A stretch of DNA of 64,000 nt, taken from Takifugu bimaculatus. Taxonomy: Eukaryota; Chordata; Actinopteri; Tetraodontiformes; Tetraodontidae. Under the pieces are notes generated by a model. That model ran no database searches. It saw nothing but the letters and a program-made list of their open reading frames with translations, and was not told the DNA's origin. The stretch is taken from positions 19,984,406 through 20,048,405 of the forward strand of contig CP034986.1 in NCBI GenBank assembly GCA_004026145.2, read 5' to 3'. The first letter of the stretch is position 1, and each line of letters starts with the position of its first letter. Both the position numbers and the translations under genes were made by a program. Shown piece after piece: positions 1 through 12,300 of this stretch.

Positions 1-3000
1 AAGAGGGACATTTGCATTCACATTAATACTTCATGCAGAGATAAAGAAAAAACTACTCAAATGCTGCATACAAAAAGTGGACACGGCAGTGCCAGATGCT
101 GAGTGAAGCGCTGTGTTCGAATCCCTCCCTGTTGCCTATATAGTGCATTAACTCGGGTGTATGCTGTTTCATAGGCATGTCCGAATGCAAAGGGAGGATC
201 ACTGCACTGTTTAGCACACTCAATGCATCCCATAATGCACTGCAAAAAGTGGTGTGCGACCAGTGCTCCCTAACCACATACCATCATGAGTTAATTGTAA
301 CCAATTGTAAACTAGAGTAGTAAACAAAATAATTACTCAGTTTCCTGGATGGAAATATAACCACAATCCATCCAGGTTTTCTGCCCTCCGGGTCTGCAAC
401 TCCAGTCCTTTCACAAGGGAAATCGGGATTCTAGGAGAAAGGTGTTGAGTGGGACAGAAAACCTGGATGGATTGACAATCCCTGTTTTTCAACACCTGGG
501 CTCAGTGTCCAGATGCAGGTTCTAGGTGAGTGAACCGAGCTGTCCACTCAGCCCTGCTCCCTACATAGTGAGAAGGGAATAGGAAACAGGTGTGTGATTT
601 TGGACACAACAACGCAGTTCTGTCTTTTCCCTTATGATCATGAATCTTCTTTTTCGGGACGCATCATATGTTGGACCTTTACAAGTTTTCAAGCTTTTTT
701 TCATGACATTTACACATGATCAGATGGAGAACTACCACTGACTCCACGAGGAAAATGCTAATATGGCGACAAGATACGATAATATACGGCAGTGTTTGGA
801 TCATTTCTGATGATATCACGCTCAGCAGGCTGCGGCAGGTTTTATACTCAAGGCCTCAGGGGTTCTTCCCGCTGAAATGCTGTTTTTTTAATGCTTAATT
901 GATGAATGACTCATTTATTTGTCGAGATCAACAGAGACGACAGCTTCTGTGAAGTCAGTGCAGGCTGTAAACCCACGACTTGCCCTCTTCAAAGCCTTGT
1001 CGGACTAATACAATAAAACAATCGCAGGAGTCAGCAGTCTTTTGATGGCCCGAGTGATAAACAGCATTGCTCGGTGATGCTTGTCTGATTCTGATTTATG
1101 ACTGTTTGGCCTCTGTCCCCGACACTTCCTCTTTGCTGTGAGGGACCGCATAATTTTTTTTCAGAAGATGCTGTCTAGCGTTGTCTTATTTTTCTTCCGT
1201 TTCAGAAGGTTAATGGTTTTTCCGCTGAACAAAAATTGTGTCTTTCATTTGCCTTTTTATGTGTTCCACAGGCTGACTGTGTGCACGTATTTCAGCCTAT
1301 GAGCAGATACAGCAGCTCTGGACACGGGGGGCCAACTTCATTCACTACTTCTGTGATACCACCTGGTGTAGAATTTGAGCCAACAGGCTATCTTTAGCCA
1401 CGCCAGCAGAGACGGGGCAGCAAATTCAAACAAGTCAGCATCAGCTATGTGTCTAAGATTAGAAAAGGAAAAAAAGGTGCTCATTAATAGCAGTATTCAG
1501 GACCATCCCTGAATGTATGGCCTGGTATTCCAAGCTATCTAAAGACTCAGTGAGGCTACTTTGTACTAAAAGAGAAGCAGAGCAGCTACCCACCAAAACT
1601 CATGTTCAAAAATATTTTTAAGGGTGCACACATGTACACACTGCATTCTAAACACAAGTCCCTGAAAGGCACGTTTGATTTACTGTTTTGGCATTGATAA
1701 TTATTTCCGCAGACCGCTTTATGTTGTCTGTGCCATGTCAGCAGATTCAAAATGATATTGCCTGATTTATTCCTGTCACTCTGGTACAACTAAGACAATT
1801 ATTAGGTGTTCATGGGTTAGATTAAGCTGCCAAAAATAGAGACATAAGAGTTTTTACCAAATAGAGGAAGAAAAAGACACTGAATGCATGTGCAGTAGCT
1901 GCTGGACATACAGGCGTGGTCAACGACCACAAAGATGGCCACTGTCTTGTGACGGGAGAGGAGGAGCAGATGAAGGAGAGCGCTGAGAAATCACCTCTAT
2001 TTGTGTGGAATAGTTACACTGTTACACCAGGATGTGCCATTTCTAAATATGCCATGTTTTCTGACATTGCTCCAACGTGCTGCTTTTCTGTGAAGACCTG
2101 ATGAAATAACGTTTTTAGAACTTCTTGGCACGGCAGCAGGATGTCAGCGCCGCGTTTTGAGCCAGACTGTCACGTTAAAATGGGCCGCGGGGTCCGAAGG
2201 AAACACACAGTTGAAAAGTGCAATCCTCATTTAACATTGGGTTAATAGTTGAACTTAAATGCACTTGTGATTTCGGAAACGACTCATGGCCAAATAGTGA
2301 AACCCTGGTTGTGTCCATCTGGAGGCTTTGCAGACTTAATGTAACCCAGTTTATTTTCTGGGAAAAACAAGTCATAAAGTCTGTTAAGTAAAGGCAATTT
2401 GTTTTGTTTTTTTTGGAAATCCATTTAAAGCCCCAAGCTTTGTTGTATGATTATTTATTATTTCTGCTGTCAAAGGATAGATAGTGAGTGAGGAGAGGAG
2501 GAAATAGAAGGTAAACTCACTGAAAGAAGGGGGATATTTACCAAGACATTGGACTTCAACAATCTGTTGTATCTCATATGTCAACATTAAAAACTAAAAC
2601 TCTACAGCTACAACCATGTTTACCAGGAGGTGTTGAAAGAGGAGACAAAGAAAGGCAACAATGGAAACCGCCACCTCCGCTTGTCCCACCTTCTGGATAC
2701 TGTAAATTTCAGAAGAATTCTAAAAAGGTGGGGCACTTTATGGACGACCTGAGTGAAAGCAGGGCAGGTTTTATCCACTCCAGCTACGGGGAATCAGAAC
2801 CGTTTGCAATTAAAAAAGAGCCAGGACATATTGGCAGAGCCAGGCTTGTCAGCCGCTACCTTACAAACGGAGGCTGATGAGCCAGAGTCAGTGGGGTAGT
2901 GGACACCGGAGGATCAGCACCACTATAGTGAGTTCTCATGCTTTCTGGATTGATTGTGTGAAAGTGTTTTATTTTTGTTAAATGCTATTTTCGTTATTGG

Positions 3001-3593
3001 CTCCAACTTGGCTCTACTTTTGGCAAACTATCCTTTTGACAGGCTCCAGTTTAAACTTGTACGTTGAAGGGGAAAATGTAACCCAACCTCAATGTTATGT
3101 TTTTTCAACCCGTTCAACGCCTGAGAGGAGAAAACCCAACTGTGCCTCCTCTGAACCAAACCTTTCCCTCTCAGTGAAATGTGAACAGAATTCCACCATA
3201 AGCACATTTTTCGATTCCAGTGCGAGAACAAAAGCAAACAGAATCCCTTTAATTGGATTTTGTTGCACATTCAGAAAAAGCTTGAACAGCAATTAGAGGT
3301 GTAAGCTGGCATTGGTTTGGCACTGGTTGAGTTTGCTTTAACACTTGAGATATTAATCAAATGTAAAAAAAATTATATGGAAATCTAAGCAAATATATCA
3401 TTAAAAATATATCCTGTTTTAATTTGATTACTTTCTAAATGTCAGTATGACTTTCCACTAAATTTCTGTTTATGTTCTTGTAACTAGGAAAATATAAATA
3501 TGTAATTTTACACTTCAGAAGGTAATTAAAATGTATCCGTCCACTACTTATTCCTGATCAGGGTAGTGAGGCGAGCGCTCGTCTACTTACTCA
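1..3593. other. No recognised gene; unique and repeat-derived sequence
   Basis: No open frame here has convincing splice sites or a recognisable protein. The longest plus-strand frame (2578-2877, 99 codons) has mixed composition and no flanking splice signals that I trust. The first 620 bases resemble fragments of a palindromic fish repeat. An AATAAA on the minus strand (plus coordinates 2968-2973) is the first one downstream of the unidentified gene ending at 3594 and could be its polyadenylation signal. Confidence 0.5.
364..474. repeat. Perfect 20-bp inverted repeat, part of a MITE-like fragment
   Basis: The arm at 364-383 is the exact reverse complement of 455-474, separated by 71 bases. 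Flanking text at about 105-260 and 540-620 contains phrases such as CCTATATAGTGCATTA and CTCCCTACATAGTG that resemble abundant fish palindromic repeats. I read it as the remains of a small non-autonomous DNA element; no clean outer terminal repeats or target duplication were found. Confidence 0.5.
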
Positions 3594-3967
3594 TCATTTC
3601 CAAGAAAAGAAGTCTCCCTCCACACCAACGCCCTGGTCTGCATTCCTGGGGACACTTTGACGGAAGGCAACAGTCGGCGGCTCCCCGAACGGTTCACAGC
3701 CACTGGGAGCCGCGATGGGAGTCGAGACCTGGTCGGAGCTGACGGACGTGAGGTCAGTGCTGAGGTCGAACGATGTCCAGGATGAGTCGGAAGACACGGA
3801 GGGACTGGTGTCCAGCTTCTCCTCTTGCCATCTGTCCCCGAGGTCCATGGTGAAAGAATGACAAGCGACGAGGACATGAGGAAAAAAAATGTAGATGGGG
3901 GAAAAGAGTTGGATGAGGTGAAAGTCACATACGCTGACCGACAGCGTCTGTCTGGATCAATGGTGCC
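3594..3967 (-). CDS. Two linked exons of an unidentified gene (probably 3' terminal)
   Basis: On the minus strand a strong pyrimidine tract and AG precede a 35-nt exon (3967-3933) that ends at a GTATGTG donor. After a 101-base intron, an AG at 3833-3832 opens a second exon (3831 down to a TGA at 3596-3594). The two join in frame as ..DPDRRCRS-AWQEEKLD.. and continue for 90 codons in all. The product is rich in Ser, Asp and Thr (for example SSDSSWTSFDLSTD) and ends GDFFSWK. I do not recognise the protein. Upstream exons should lie above 3967 but I could not place them. A perfect donor-like GTAAGT starts at 3590, three bases past the stop, so another isoform may splice there; a second frame (ending ..FLGNDE) is also open through both exons and to that donor. 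The Ser/Asp-rich frame looks more protein-like, but the choice is inference. The gene follows msl3 on the same strand. Confidence 0.5.
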
Positions 3968-5401
3968 CTGAAGAGTGAGGGGAGAGGCAGGACAGAAAAA
4001 AGGCCCAGCTCTGGAAACATTAGACAAAAGAGATGGACATCAGGATATGGAGACAGGGAAATAAGACCACTCAGGGACTGAAGTAGAGTTCAGGCTGAGG
4101 CAAGTAAAGATCTGCAGCAGGGAGATGGAGACACAAACACCAGGAGAGGCGGGATCAGGTGAAAGGTGCAGGGCAGCAGCACTTAACGGATGATAGCTGA
4201 CAACTCATTACACCCCCCCCCACCCCAACAATTGAATCATGGTGAAAGTGGATCGATCCTAAACGCACATAGAGGCGTGAACTCGTGGCTTCTGCGGCTA
4301 CGTGATGGAAGCCACCCGGTGAGTGTCGTCTTACGTTGCAGTGATTATGCTGTTCATTGTGAGAAATATGACCCATTCCAAACGTGATTACAGCTCACCG
4401 CTAAAAGCCATTAGGTTCCTAATACAGAGGCTGGGGCTGGTCAGCTTCCCTTGGAGGACCACTGGGAAAACAGCCTATGGTTCAGATCGGAAAAGCGGCA
4501 TCCCTGAAGTCACTCTTCACACCAGCTGGTTCCAGATAAGCCTCACATGCAGGAGGAGCAGTGTGCAGACTGGTGTCCGGATGAATGATTTACAATTGAG
4601 CTACAAAAAAAAAAACACATGCAGAGATCATACCCACTGCCAACTCTTACCCGACCTATTCAGATCATCTCCATAGTTAGTGATCTATTTATCTACTACA
4701 CTTTTTGAAGCATGAGCATTGGCTACCTGATAGCATCAGTGAAATGATGCTGCAGTCTTCCGAGGTCCTCATCGAGTTCAAATTTCATGTCATCGCATTA
4801 AGAAGGAAACACTTTTTTGATGTGTGCATCCAAGCAGGAAGTGAGGTAACTTTCCTGCCAGGCACCTCTCCAAGAAAACTGGGCAATATCCTGAATATGC
4901 AAATATCTGTATTATAGAAATAACAAAGCATACAGGTGTGGATTTCTAAAGCACAGTCACGTGATGGAGATACTATCCTGAAGCCAGGGCAATAAAGGAA
5001 CACCAGGAACACCACACACAACAAAGGGCTGTTTGGGGTGATCTGGTCTAAAGAGCCTCATTAGAGCAACATATTTAAATCTTCTTGCCAACAATGTGTC
5101 TGTCTTTGATGGATATGTACAAGGAGACTCGATCATTCTTCAGGGGTGTTGTGCCGCTTGGATCAGCTTTTCACATCCTCCACCACTTGTCCAGCCTTTG
5201 TTTCTGTCTAAAAACATCTATGATAAATCACCAGAGATGTTTCCACAAATATGGACTGCTACTGTTTTCTGTGTGCAATTGTTTTTAGTTTAGTGTAAAG
5301 ATGTGAAAGATCAAGGTGGGCAATCACTTCTGTTTGACCCAACAGTTTCATGGTGATGCTATAGTGTGTAATGAGAGCAAACTGACACATTTCAGGAGGT
5401 T
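3968..5401. other. Region between the unidentified gene and the msl3 3' end
   Basis: It should contain the upstream exons of the unidentified minus-strand gene, if that gene does not overlap msl3. I saw scattered AG and GT signals (for example a pyrimidine-rich AG near 4110 on the minus strand) but the following frames close quickly. There is a C-rich run at about 4205-4226. Nothing firm can be called. Confidence 0.4.
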
Positions 5402-5407
5402 TTTATT
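5402..5407 (-). terminator. Putative msl3 polyadenylation signal (AATAAA)
   Basis: Reading the minus strand from the msl3 stop codon at 6314, this is the first canonical AATAAA that I find. It gives a 3' untranslated region of about 0.9 kb. Plausible but unsupported by transcript data. Confidence 0.4.
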
Positions 5408-6313
5408 TTAGATTCTACAAAGGAAATATTGAAAACAGAACCGAATGCTCGCAAAATGCATACACCACAAACATAAACATTTATCCACACAAGACAAGAG
5501 CGATGCAAATGATCCTGCATCAACAGATGGGCTTGTGCAGGAAGCAGCTGAAACTAGAGTGGACAGGACTGTTGAGTTAGTACGACTAATTCAATAAATG
5601 TACGATATTGATAAAGTGATGTGATGAAAAAATAAATATTCTTAAACTGAGTTTTTCTATTTACATCTTCACAATGCTACAGTAACTGACCAAAAGATTT
5701 CTCTTTGTTTTATACTTGACATTAACATTTTGTGAACGGCAGGAAGAAAATTAGAGCAAGAACACATTAATACAGTGGTGTATATGAAAAAAGATTATGG
5801 AAAAATCCAAGGAAATGTCCAGGTTTCTCAAAGTTACTGAATCTTGGCGAGGATTTCTCCAAGGCAACAGAGTCCTTCATGACAGTTTCTTTTCTATTTT
5901 GAGAGTTTAAACTAGCTACTACTGCGATGAAGATGCCAGAGGATAATGCCTGCTTTTACAGATGAGCGACTTACACTGGGTTTGTTCTGGCCAACCTCTC
6001 AGATCAGAGAACTTTCCAGTCGACAAGGTGAAAATATCTGGCCAGAGAAACATCAGTGGGCGCCAGCACATAGCAAACGTGCCTTGCTCGGAGCGGTATG
6101 TCAAGTATTTGTGAGACTGGCATGCAAAATAGTCTACCGTAACAGAGTTTAAAGAGTGTGGATGAGGTCTGGTTATTGGTAAATTGGCCCACAAGACAAC
6201 GGCAGAAATGTTCCTGAGGAAGAAAGATTGAGGTCAAGAAGCAGAACTTCAGAGAAAGCAGTTCTGCCTGCACACAGGCTAAGAAGAAAAGAGAACCGAT
6301 GGCCACGTCTCCT

Positions 6314-9300
6314 TTAATAAACTGGCCTTGGCTGTTTCATGCTGTAGTGGGCCTCTGATGCCGACACATACGCTGACTCGGGGAAAAAATCTTCATGGAA
6401 CTCGGCCATAAACCTGAGAGAAGACGAGAGCGGGAAGGGGGACGGGGAGTCCAAGAGAGAAAAGCTGGTGAGATTTTTTTTCCCATATCAATATCACCAA
6501 GCACTCATTTCTTTTCACATTATCTGTCCATGATAAACCGTTTGTCTCATTCCAAACAGCAATGACTCAAAGAAACCAAAACATCTCAGATGGTCTTCAC
6601 CCAGTTCACATTAGGTTCCAGTTTTCCTGGATGTCTCAGTATCACTCTGCATAAATCCCAGACCCATGACCTCTCTACAGAGCGTATACCACAAAGACAA
6701 AGCCCCCTCATCCGCCTCTATACCACCACCGGAGAACCAATCGCTGCCACAGAGAACATGAGAACATGAGAATGCCTGACCTACAGTCAAAGAGGGAAAG
6801 AGAGAGCAAAATCCACCCCCACCCATCCCCCCATCTAATCAGTAGCGGGGAAAACTAATCTGGAATCTTCTTAGTATCCGCTACTCGGCCAAATCCTCTA
6901 AATCTTGCCATCTCATCTTAGCTCCACCGGCCTTCCTAATCTCAGTGCAAACAAATTATCCTCATCAGAGGAGAATGTAAGAGCACCTTGCAACTTCTGG
7001 CAAACAGCACCTCCAAATGAGAAAAATGGAACATACAGGAGACTAAAACTGATCAAGATTCAGAACATTTTGGCATATTTAATGTAGTTCAATGCATATG
7101 AACAACTGTTAAAGTAATTAAAGTTTATGACCATTTTTCAGGGCATATTCATTAAAAATGCTTTGGGTAATTTTGATGTAACAAATTAATAGTAGTGCTA
7201 ATCTTTTATGACCTGTAATAAGGCAAGCCGCTTTAGCCATACATACTGTAAACCATCATAACGCGTGTGTACGCATGTGCAGGCACGCGCATGCTTAAGC
7301 ATAATCATTCTTGTGGAGAAAGGGAGAGTGAGAGATCAGCTGTAGCCAAATCCCAGAATGCAATGCATTTCAGACTCGGTGGCAAATCTTTTTTTTCCCC
7401 GCACAGGACAATCTGCTCTGAAGTGGGTTGCACAGCAAAAGCCACGGAGGGTTTCCCGTAAGACAGTCCAGTCCGAATCCCCATGTAAAGGACATATGGT
7501 CAAGAACCTAACTGATGAACACACAAGAGCCGACACAAACACAAATTGCTGTGCTACCACATTTTACAGATGTTCTCCAGTGACTGAGCTGAATTTTATT
7601 AATTTCTGCTTGTGTTTCCAGAGTGAGAGCATGTTCCGCCTGCCACTAAAAGGCTTGTGTCTCTGCCATCTTCAGGCGCTGCTTCATAGCGCTGCTTAGC
7701 GGCAGCGAGGGGTACTGCGTGCCTTTGATTAGAAAATGAGGACCTAAATCCTCTCAGGTTTGGGACCGGCTGAACTGAAGATCGCGAGGGAGGATTTAAA
7801 GATTAGACTCCCGCGCTTGTGTAATGCCCACTCATCTCCCTCCCTCCAACACATACTCTCTCACTGTATCTTTTCATTCTCCATGTTTTCATGTTTCTTT
7901 TCTTCTTTGTTTAGGCATCTTGAGATGCTTCTGCTTTAATTGGATTCTGTTCCATTGTTGAAACAACATCTTTTAATCTTTGAGTCTTTGATTCTTAAAC
8001 TATGCACGAACTGTCAAGCACTTCAAATCATTGATGTGTGCATAAGACACATTAACAGACTGTTTTCAACTTCTAAGACCTCTAATTTAGTAGTTATTAC
8101 CAAGCCTATTTTTTTTATCTTGGCTAATAAACTGTGTATGTTATTACCAAGATGCATTTGATTGCTTTGTGCTTTTGACTTGTTCACACAATGAATAGGC
8201 AGAAAGCTACTTAGCTAAATAGTAGTTTAATCATTTGAGGAGAAATGTGAGAGCAAACCTAATAAGAGCAAATAAACAGTCTTTTGTGCCAATTGTCATT
8301 TACCTGAGAAACAATTCCAAATGCTTGACAAGGGCTCGGAGATTCCTTTCAGGAATTTGCATCTTCCCCAGGATCTCCGGAAGCTTGACTGAAATAAAAG
8401 CACTACCGTAAGCAAGAGTTGAAATAGCTGCAACTAAAGGAGACAGCAAAATACATCGAGATACCAACCAAAAAGCCGCAAGAGGTGCTGAGCTCCATAC
8501 AGGTAGGAGGGTGGAGGTAGCTGGTCTTTTAGAGGGTAGTTGTCAGGCATTAGCTTCCAACTCAGTACCTAAAAAGTGTAGGAAAATTTTCACTTTGATT
8601 AGTTACAGCCTTTGACCAGTCTGAAAACCCAAAAATATTTTTTTAAATCTTACATTTTTTATCTTACAATACCTGACCTATCATTTATTGTGCATAGATG
8701 GTCTGTAGAGTAAGCAGTAAATGTCTGCAATAGGGTTACCACTTCAATTTGTGTATGAATCTTTTCCCCAAGGGTCCTAAGTGCAATCACTGATTCATCA
8801 CCTCGTTTAACTCATTGTTTCTCCGACTCTCCAGGCCATAGAAAGGTCCACATCGCTCTTTGCTTGGTGTTAAGGGCAACGGGGAGGATGAGCCGCTATG
8901 TACAGGTGTCTCTGGTTAAAGAACACCAACAGAAGAGAAAAGCAGATTTATACAAGGTGTAAACAGTTTTTCTTAATTTGGGACAAAAGAGAAATTAGGC
9001 ATTTTATCCCCTTCTGCTGGACAGAGATGTGTACTACAGCAACAAAAGGGAGGGGGTGAAATATTTCTGTGATAATGTTCAATTCATTCATTCATTCACT
9101 CAAGAGGTTTTCTCGTCAAAGCATCTAGCGGTACTGACTTTTTTCAAGGTTGAGGAAAAACTTTGGTTGTGTTGAGGCGTCAACAACCCGCCGTTTGAGT
9201 TGAGGGGACGCTGTTGTGCTGCCTCCACCTAATGACAAATATTGAACATAACGGTTGGACGTCACCATATAGAAGAAATCACACAAATGGATACAAACAT

Positions 9301-12300
9301 GTTTTGATTATTTTTAGTGGGTTGAACATAGATTACCTCCACTGCTTCCTTCAGCTGGCCGATCACCCCCAGATGTGTTTCTGGTGGAGCGTCTCAATGA
9401 TTGAGATTGGTAAGAAATACAGTCCATGTCAGGGTGGCGCCGACGCTTAGGGGTAGGTGTTGGGGCAGTGGGTGTGGTGGCTGAGATGTCACTAAGGGCT
9501 GGTTGGCTGTCTGTGGATTGGGGGGTGGGTGGGTTGTGTCCCAGGGGGCTGGGAGTGCGCTCCCGTTGGACACTGCAAATCACCAATTAACAGACAAAGC
9601 ACAGGAGAAGAATATGAGAGCAGTGGCCAAACAGCACGTAAAAGGGATAAAAACAGGTAAGACGTACTTGCTAGAGCTGGGCGAGCCATCATTGATGGTC
9701 AAGAAAAGCCTGGAGGAGCTGACCTTTTTGAACTGAGCTTGCTCGCAAGGATAGAGCAGGATCATGGGTAACGTGAAATCAAACGTGATCCTCAGGCCAT
9801 CTACCATCTCCTTGCACAAGTCCTCACTTGAAAAAAAGGACATAATGTTTATTCAACATAGTGCATCAGTAAACCTAATGCAATACTGAATATCAGTGTT
9901 TAAATGATGTTGGCAAATAATATTCACTATGCTGCTATAACCACAACTTTCCATCTTTGATGGACGATCTACAATGGAAAAATAGATCTCTTCACTTCTC
10001 AAGCTTTTCCACTACTCTGTGTGTGAAGACACACCTCTTCTCTGGAGGGATTGGTTGTGGGCTGCTGCTCTGTGTGGTGTTCTGCTGACGCCGGTACCTC
10101 TCATTGGCCATGAACGCCTTGTTGATGGCAAAGTGCTTGACATAGGACTCTAGGATGTGCACCACATTGGTCTGACATGGAACCATCACCAGCTGGGCGG
10201 GGAAAAAATTGTGATTAGTATAAATATAATAAAGATTCATATCTTTAATGAATCAGACAATTGAACACACATAATTAACTAAAAACATAGCTCAACACTA
10301 GAAAGGACTAGTTTTTTGTCCAAAAGAACATCTGGGAAACCATGGAATGACCTGAAATTTTCCAGGCAGACACATACATACAAATGTCGTGTTAGCATGT
10401 TTGGTTTGTACCTTCTTCCTTTTGTTGATATAGAAGCAGTCGTCCTCGAGTTTCTTCTTGAGGATATCTGGGATGTTAATGTCAACATGGACAACCTTGT
10501 CCTCACTTTCCCTCTTTACGTTTGCGTCTGGCTCAACCCTCTGAAATAAGCATCATTTAAGGCTTTAGGTGAAACTCTACAGGATGTAGACAAACTAAGG
10601 CATGTCAAGTTAGTTCATTTGTAAGATATAACTGTCTAAATCCTTACAACCATAATAAAATTACAACTATACATGTATTTAAGTAAAATTTAAACTATCA
10701 TGATCGGCCTCACCATCTTGTTGATGTCCTCAGAAAAGGCGCTATCCCCACTGTTGGAAGATTCAGGGTCAGACTCGTCGCCGCCGCTGCTTTCTGAGGA
10801 CGAAATCAAACCTTTGCCCAGAGAAAAAAGGATGAGGCAGGGGGTTAGTTTTACTGCAGTAACAAACTGAGCAAAATTCAACAGAGAGACATTTCTTACA
10901 AGCGTCATCGCTGTCGTCCTCTTTGGGGACAGTCTTCAGAGAAGGTTTAGTTCCAGACTGACGACGACGTCTTGCCCATGCCTTTCTCTTCCTGTCGTAA
11001 ACAAAGAAAACACAAACCATCCAATTTTGACCGTATCCAACATAACAATAAATAAAACAAAATTCCAAATGCTGTATATGCAGGGGAACAATAACCATCC
11101 CCGAGGCTAAATATGAACTGAGGTGAATAGAGAATACACTCAGTGAAGATTTCCATTTATGAGCGAGCGAATGGATGAACGTAAGATGAACTTACATGCG
11201 ACCTAGAGCTTTGCGAGCCAGTTTATGTTGCAATTTACGGTTTTCCTCAGTGTCCCTTAGGACATGATCTTCTGCAGCCCAACGATCCCAGCTACCCAAA
11301 AACACACAAATTTACAAATAACAAGACTCAAATCAACACAAACCTGCAAGACTTCATAGTTATGTCTTATAGTTTTTACAGGCTAATCAATAGTGGATGG
11401 ATATGACTACAGTGAAAACCACAATGAGCATGATAGGGCTAAGAAGGGAGGAGGAAAAAGCAACTCATAATACCTCCTGTTCCAACCATTGAAGTGAATC
11501 AGGTACTTTGGAGCTCGTCTTCCATGTTCATCTGTACCTATTAAGACATCAATGACCTGTAACATGAACACAAAATGTTGGTGAAGCCGGTATGGCTGCA
11601 GAACCGTAGGTCACTATTTAGATCTTAGTTAAATAGGTCCAGAAGCATTTGGACAATGACACAGTTTTTACTTCACCACCACAGACCCCTCGATGAAATC
11701 TCTCCAATACACATCAACGAATACATATGGGTTTGTAGTAGCTTCTCACATTTTACTGCAGGCCAGTCCATTTGTCTGTGGACCTACAGGCAAGTCAGCA
11801 ACAATGACAGTTTTCTACGTTCCTGCATGTGCACGCAACCACAGTGGTACCAAGCAAAACCGTTGAGATGTGCCACCGAGTTATTTTTTGCAGAGTACCT
11901 CCCCAACAGTGACTCAAAAGTAATTGGACAACCTATTATTTGTACATACAACTACAGTATCATTTTTAAAAATATATTTACTAATATTTAAAAAACAGTT
12001 CTGGTGTGCATGGACATCACCAAATCCAGTTTCCTCCCAGGAGACATTTGGCCAGTTCTCCATCGCAGACAGTTCGGCTCTGGCTTGCTTGTAGAGCTTT
12101 CAGAGGTAGTTCATCTTTCAGAAGAGGTGACTGATGAGGCCGCTGAAGAAGATCCCATTTCTCTTTCAAACAGTCCAACATTGCTTTTGCAGAATTGTAT
12201 CAGTTCATATCCACGTTCTTGAACCAGGTGTTTGGATATCGTGTCTATAATTCTCTGCAGTGACATTTATCATGGTATCTTGTAATAGATGAAACCCTAG

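Noticed and set aside
2578..2877. 99-codon plus-strand frame
   Set aside because: No splice signals, no recognisable domain and ordinary intergenic composition.
3594..3967. Assignment of the unidentified exons to FRMPD4, the gene after MSL3 in mammals
   Set aside because: The peptide does not resemble the FRMPD4 N-terminus or other parts that I remember; position alone is not enough.
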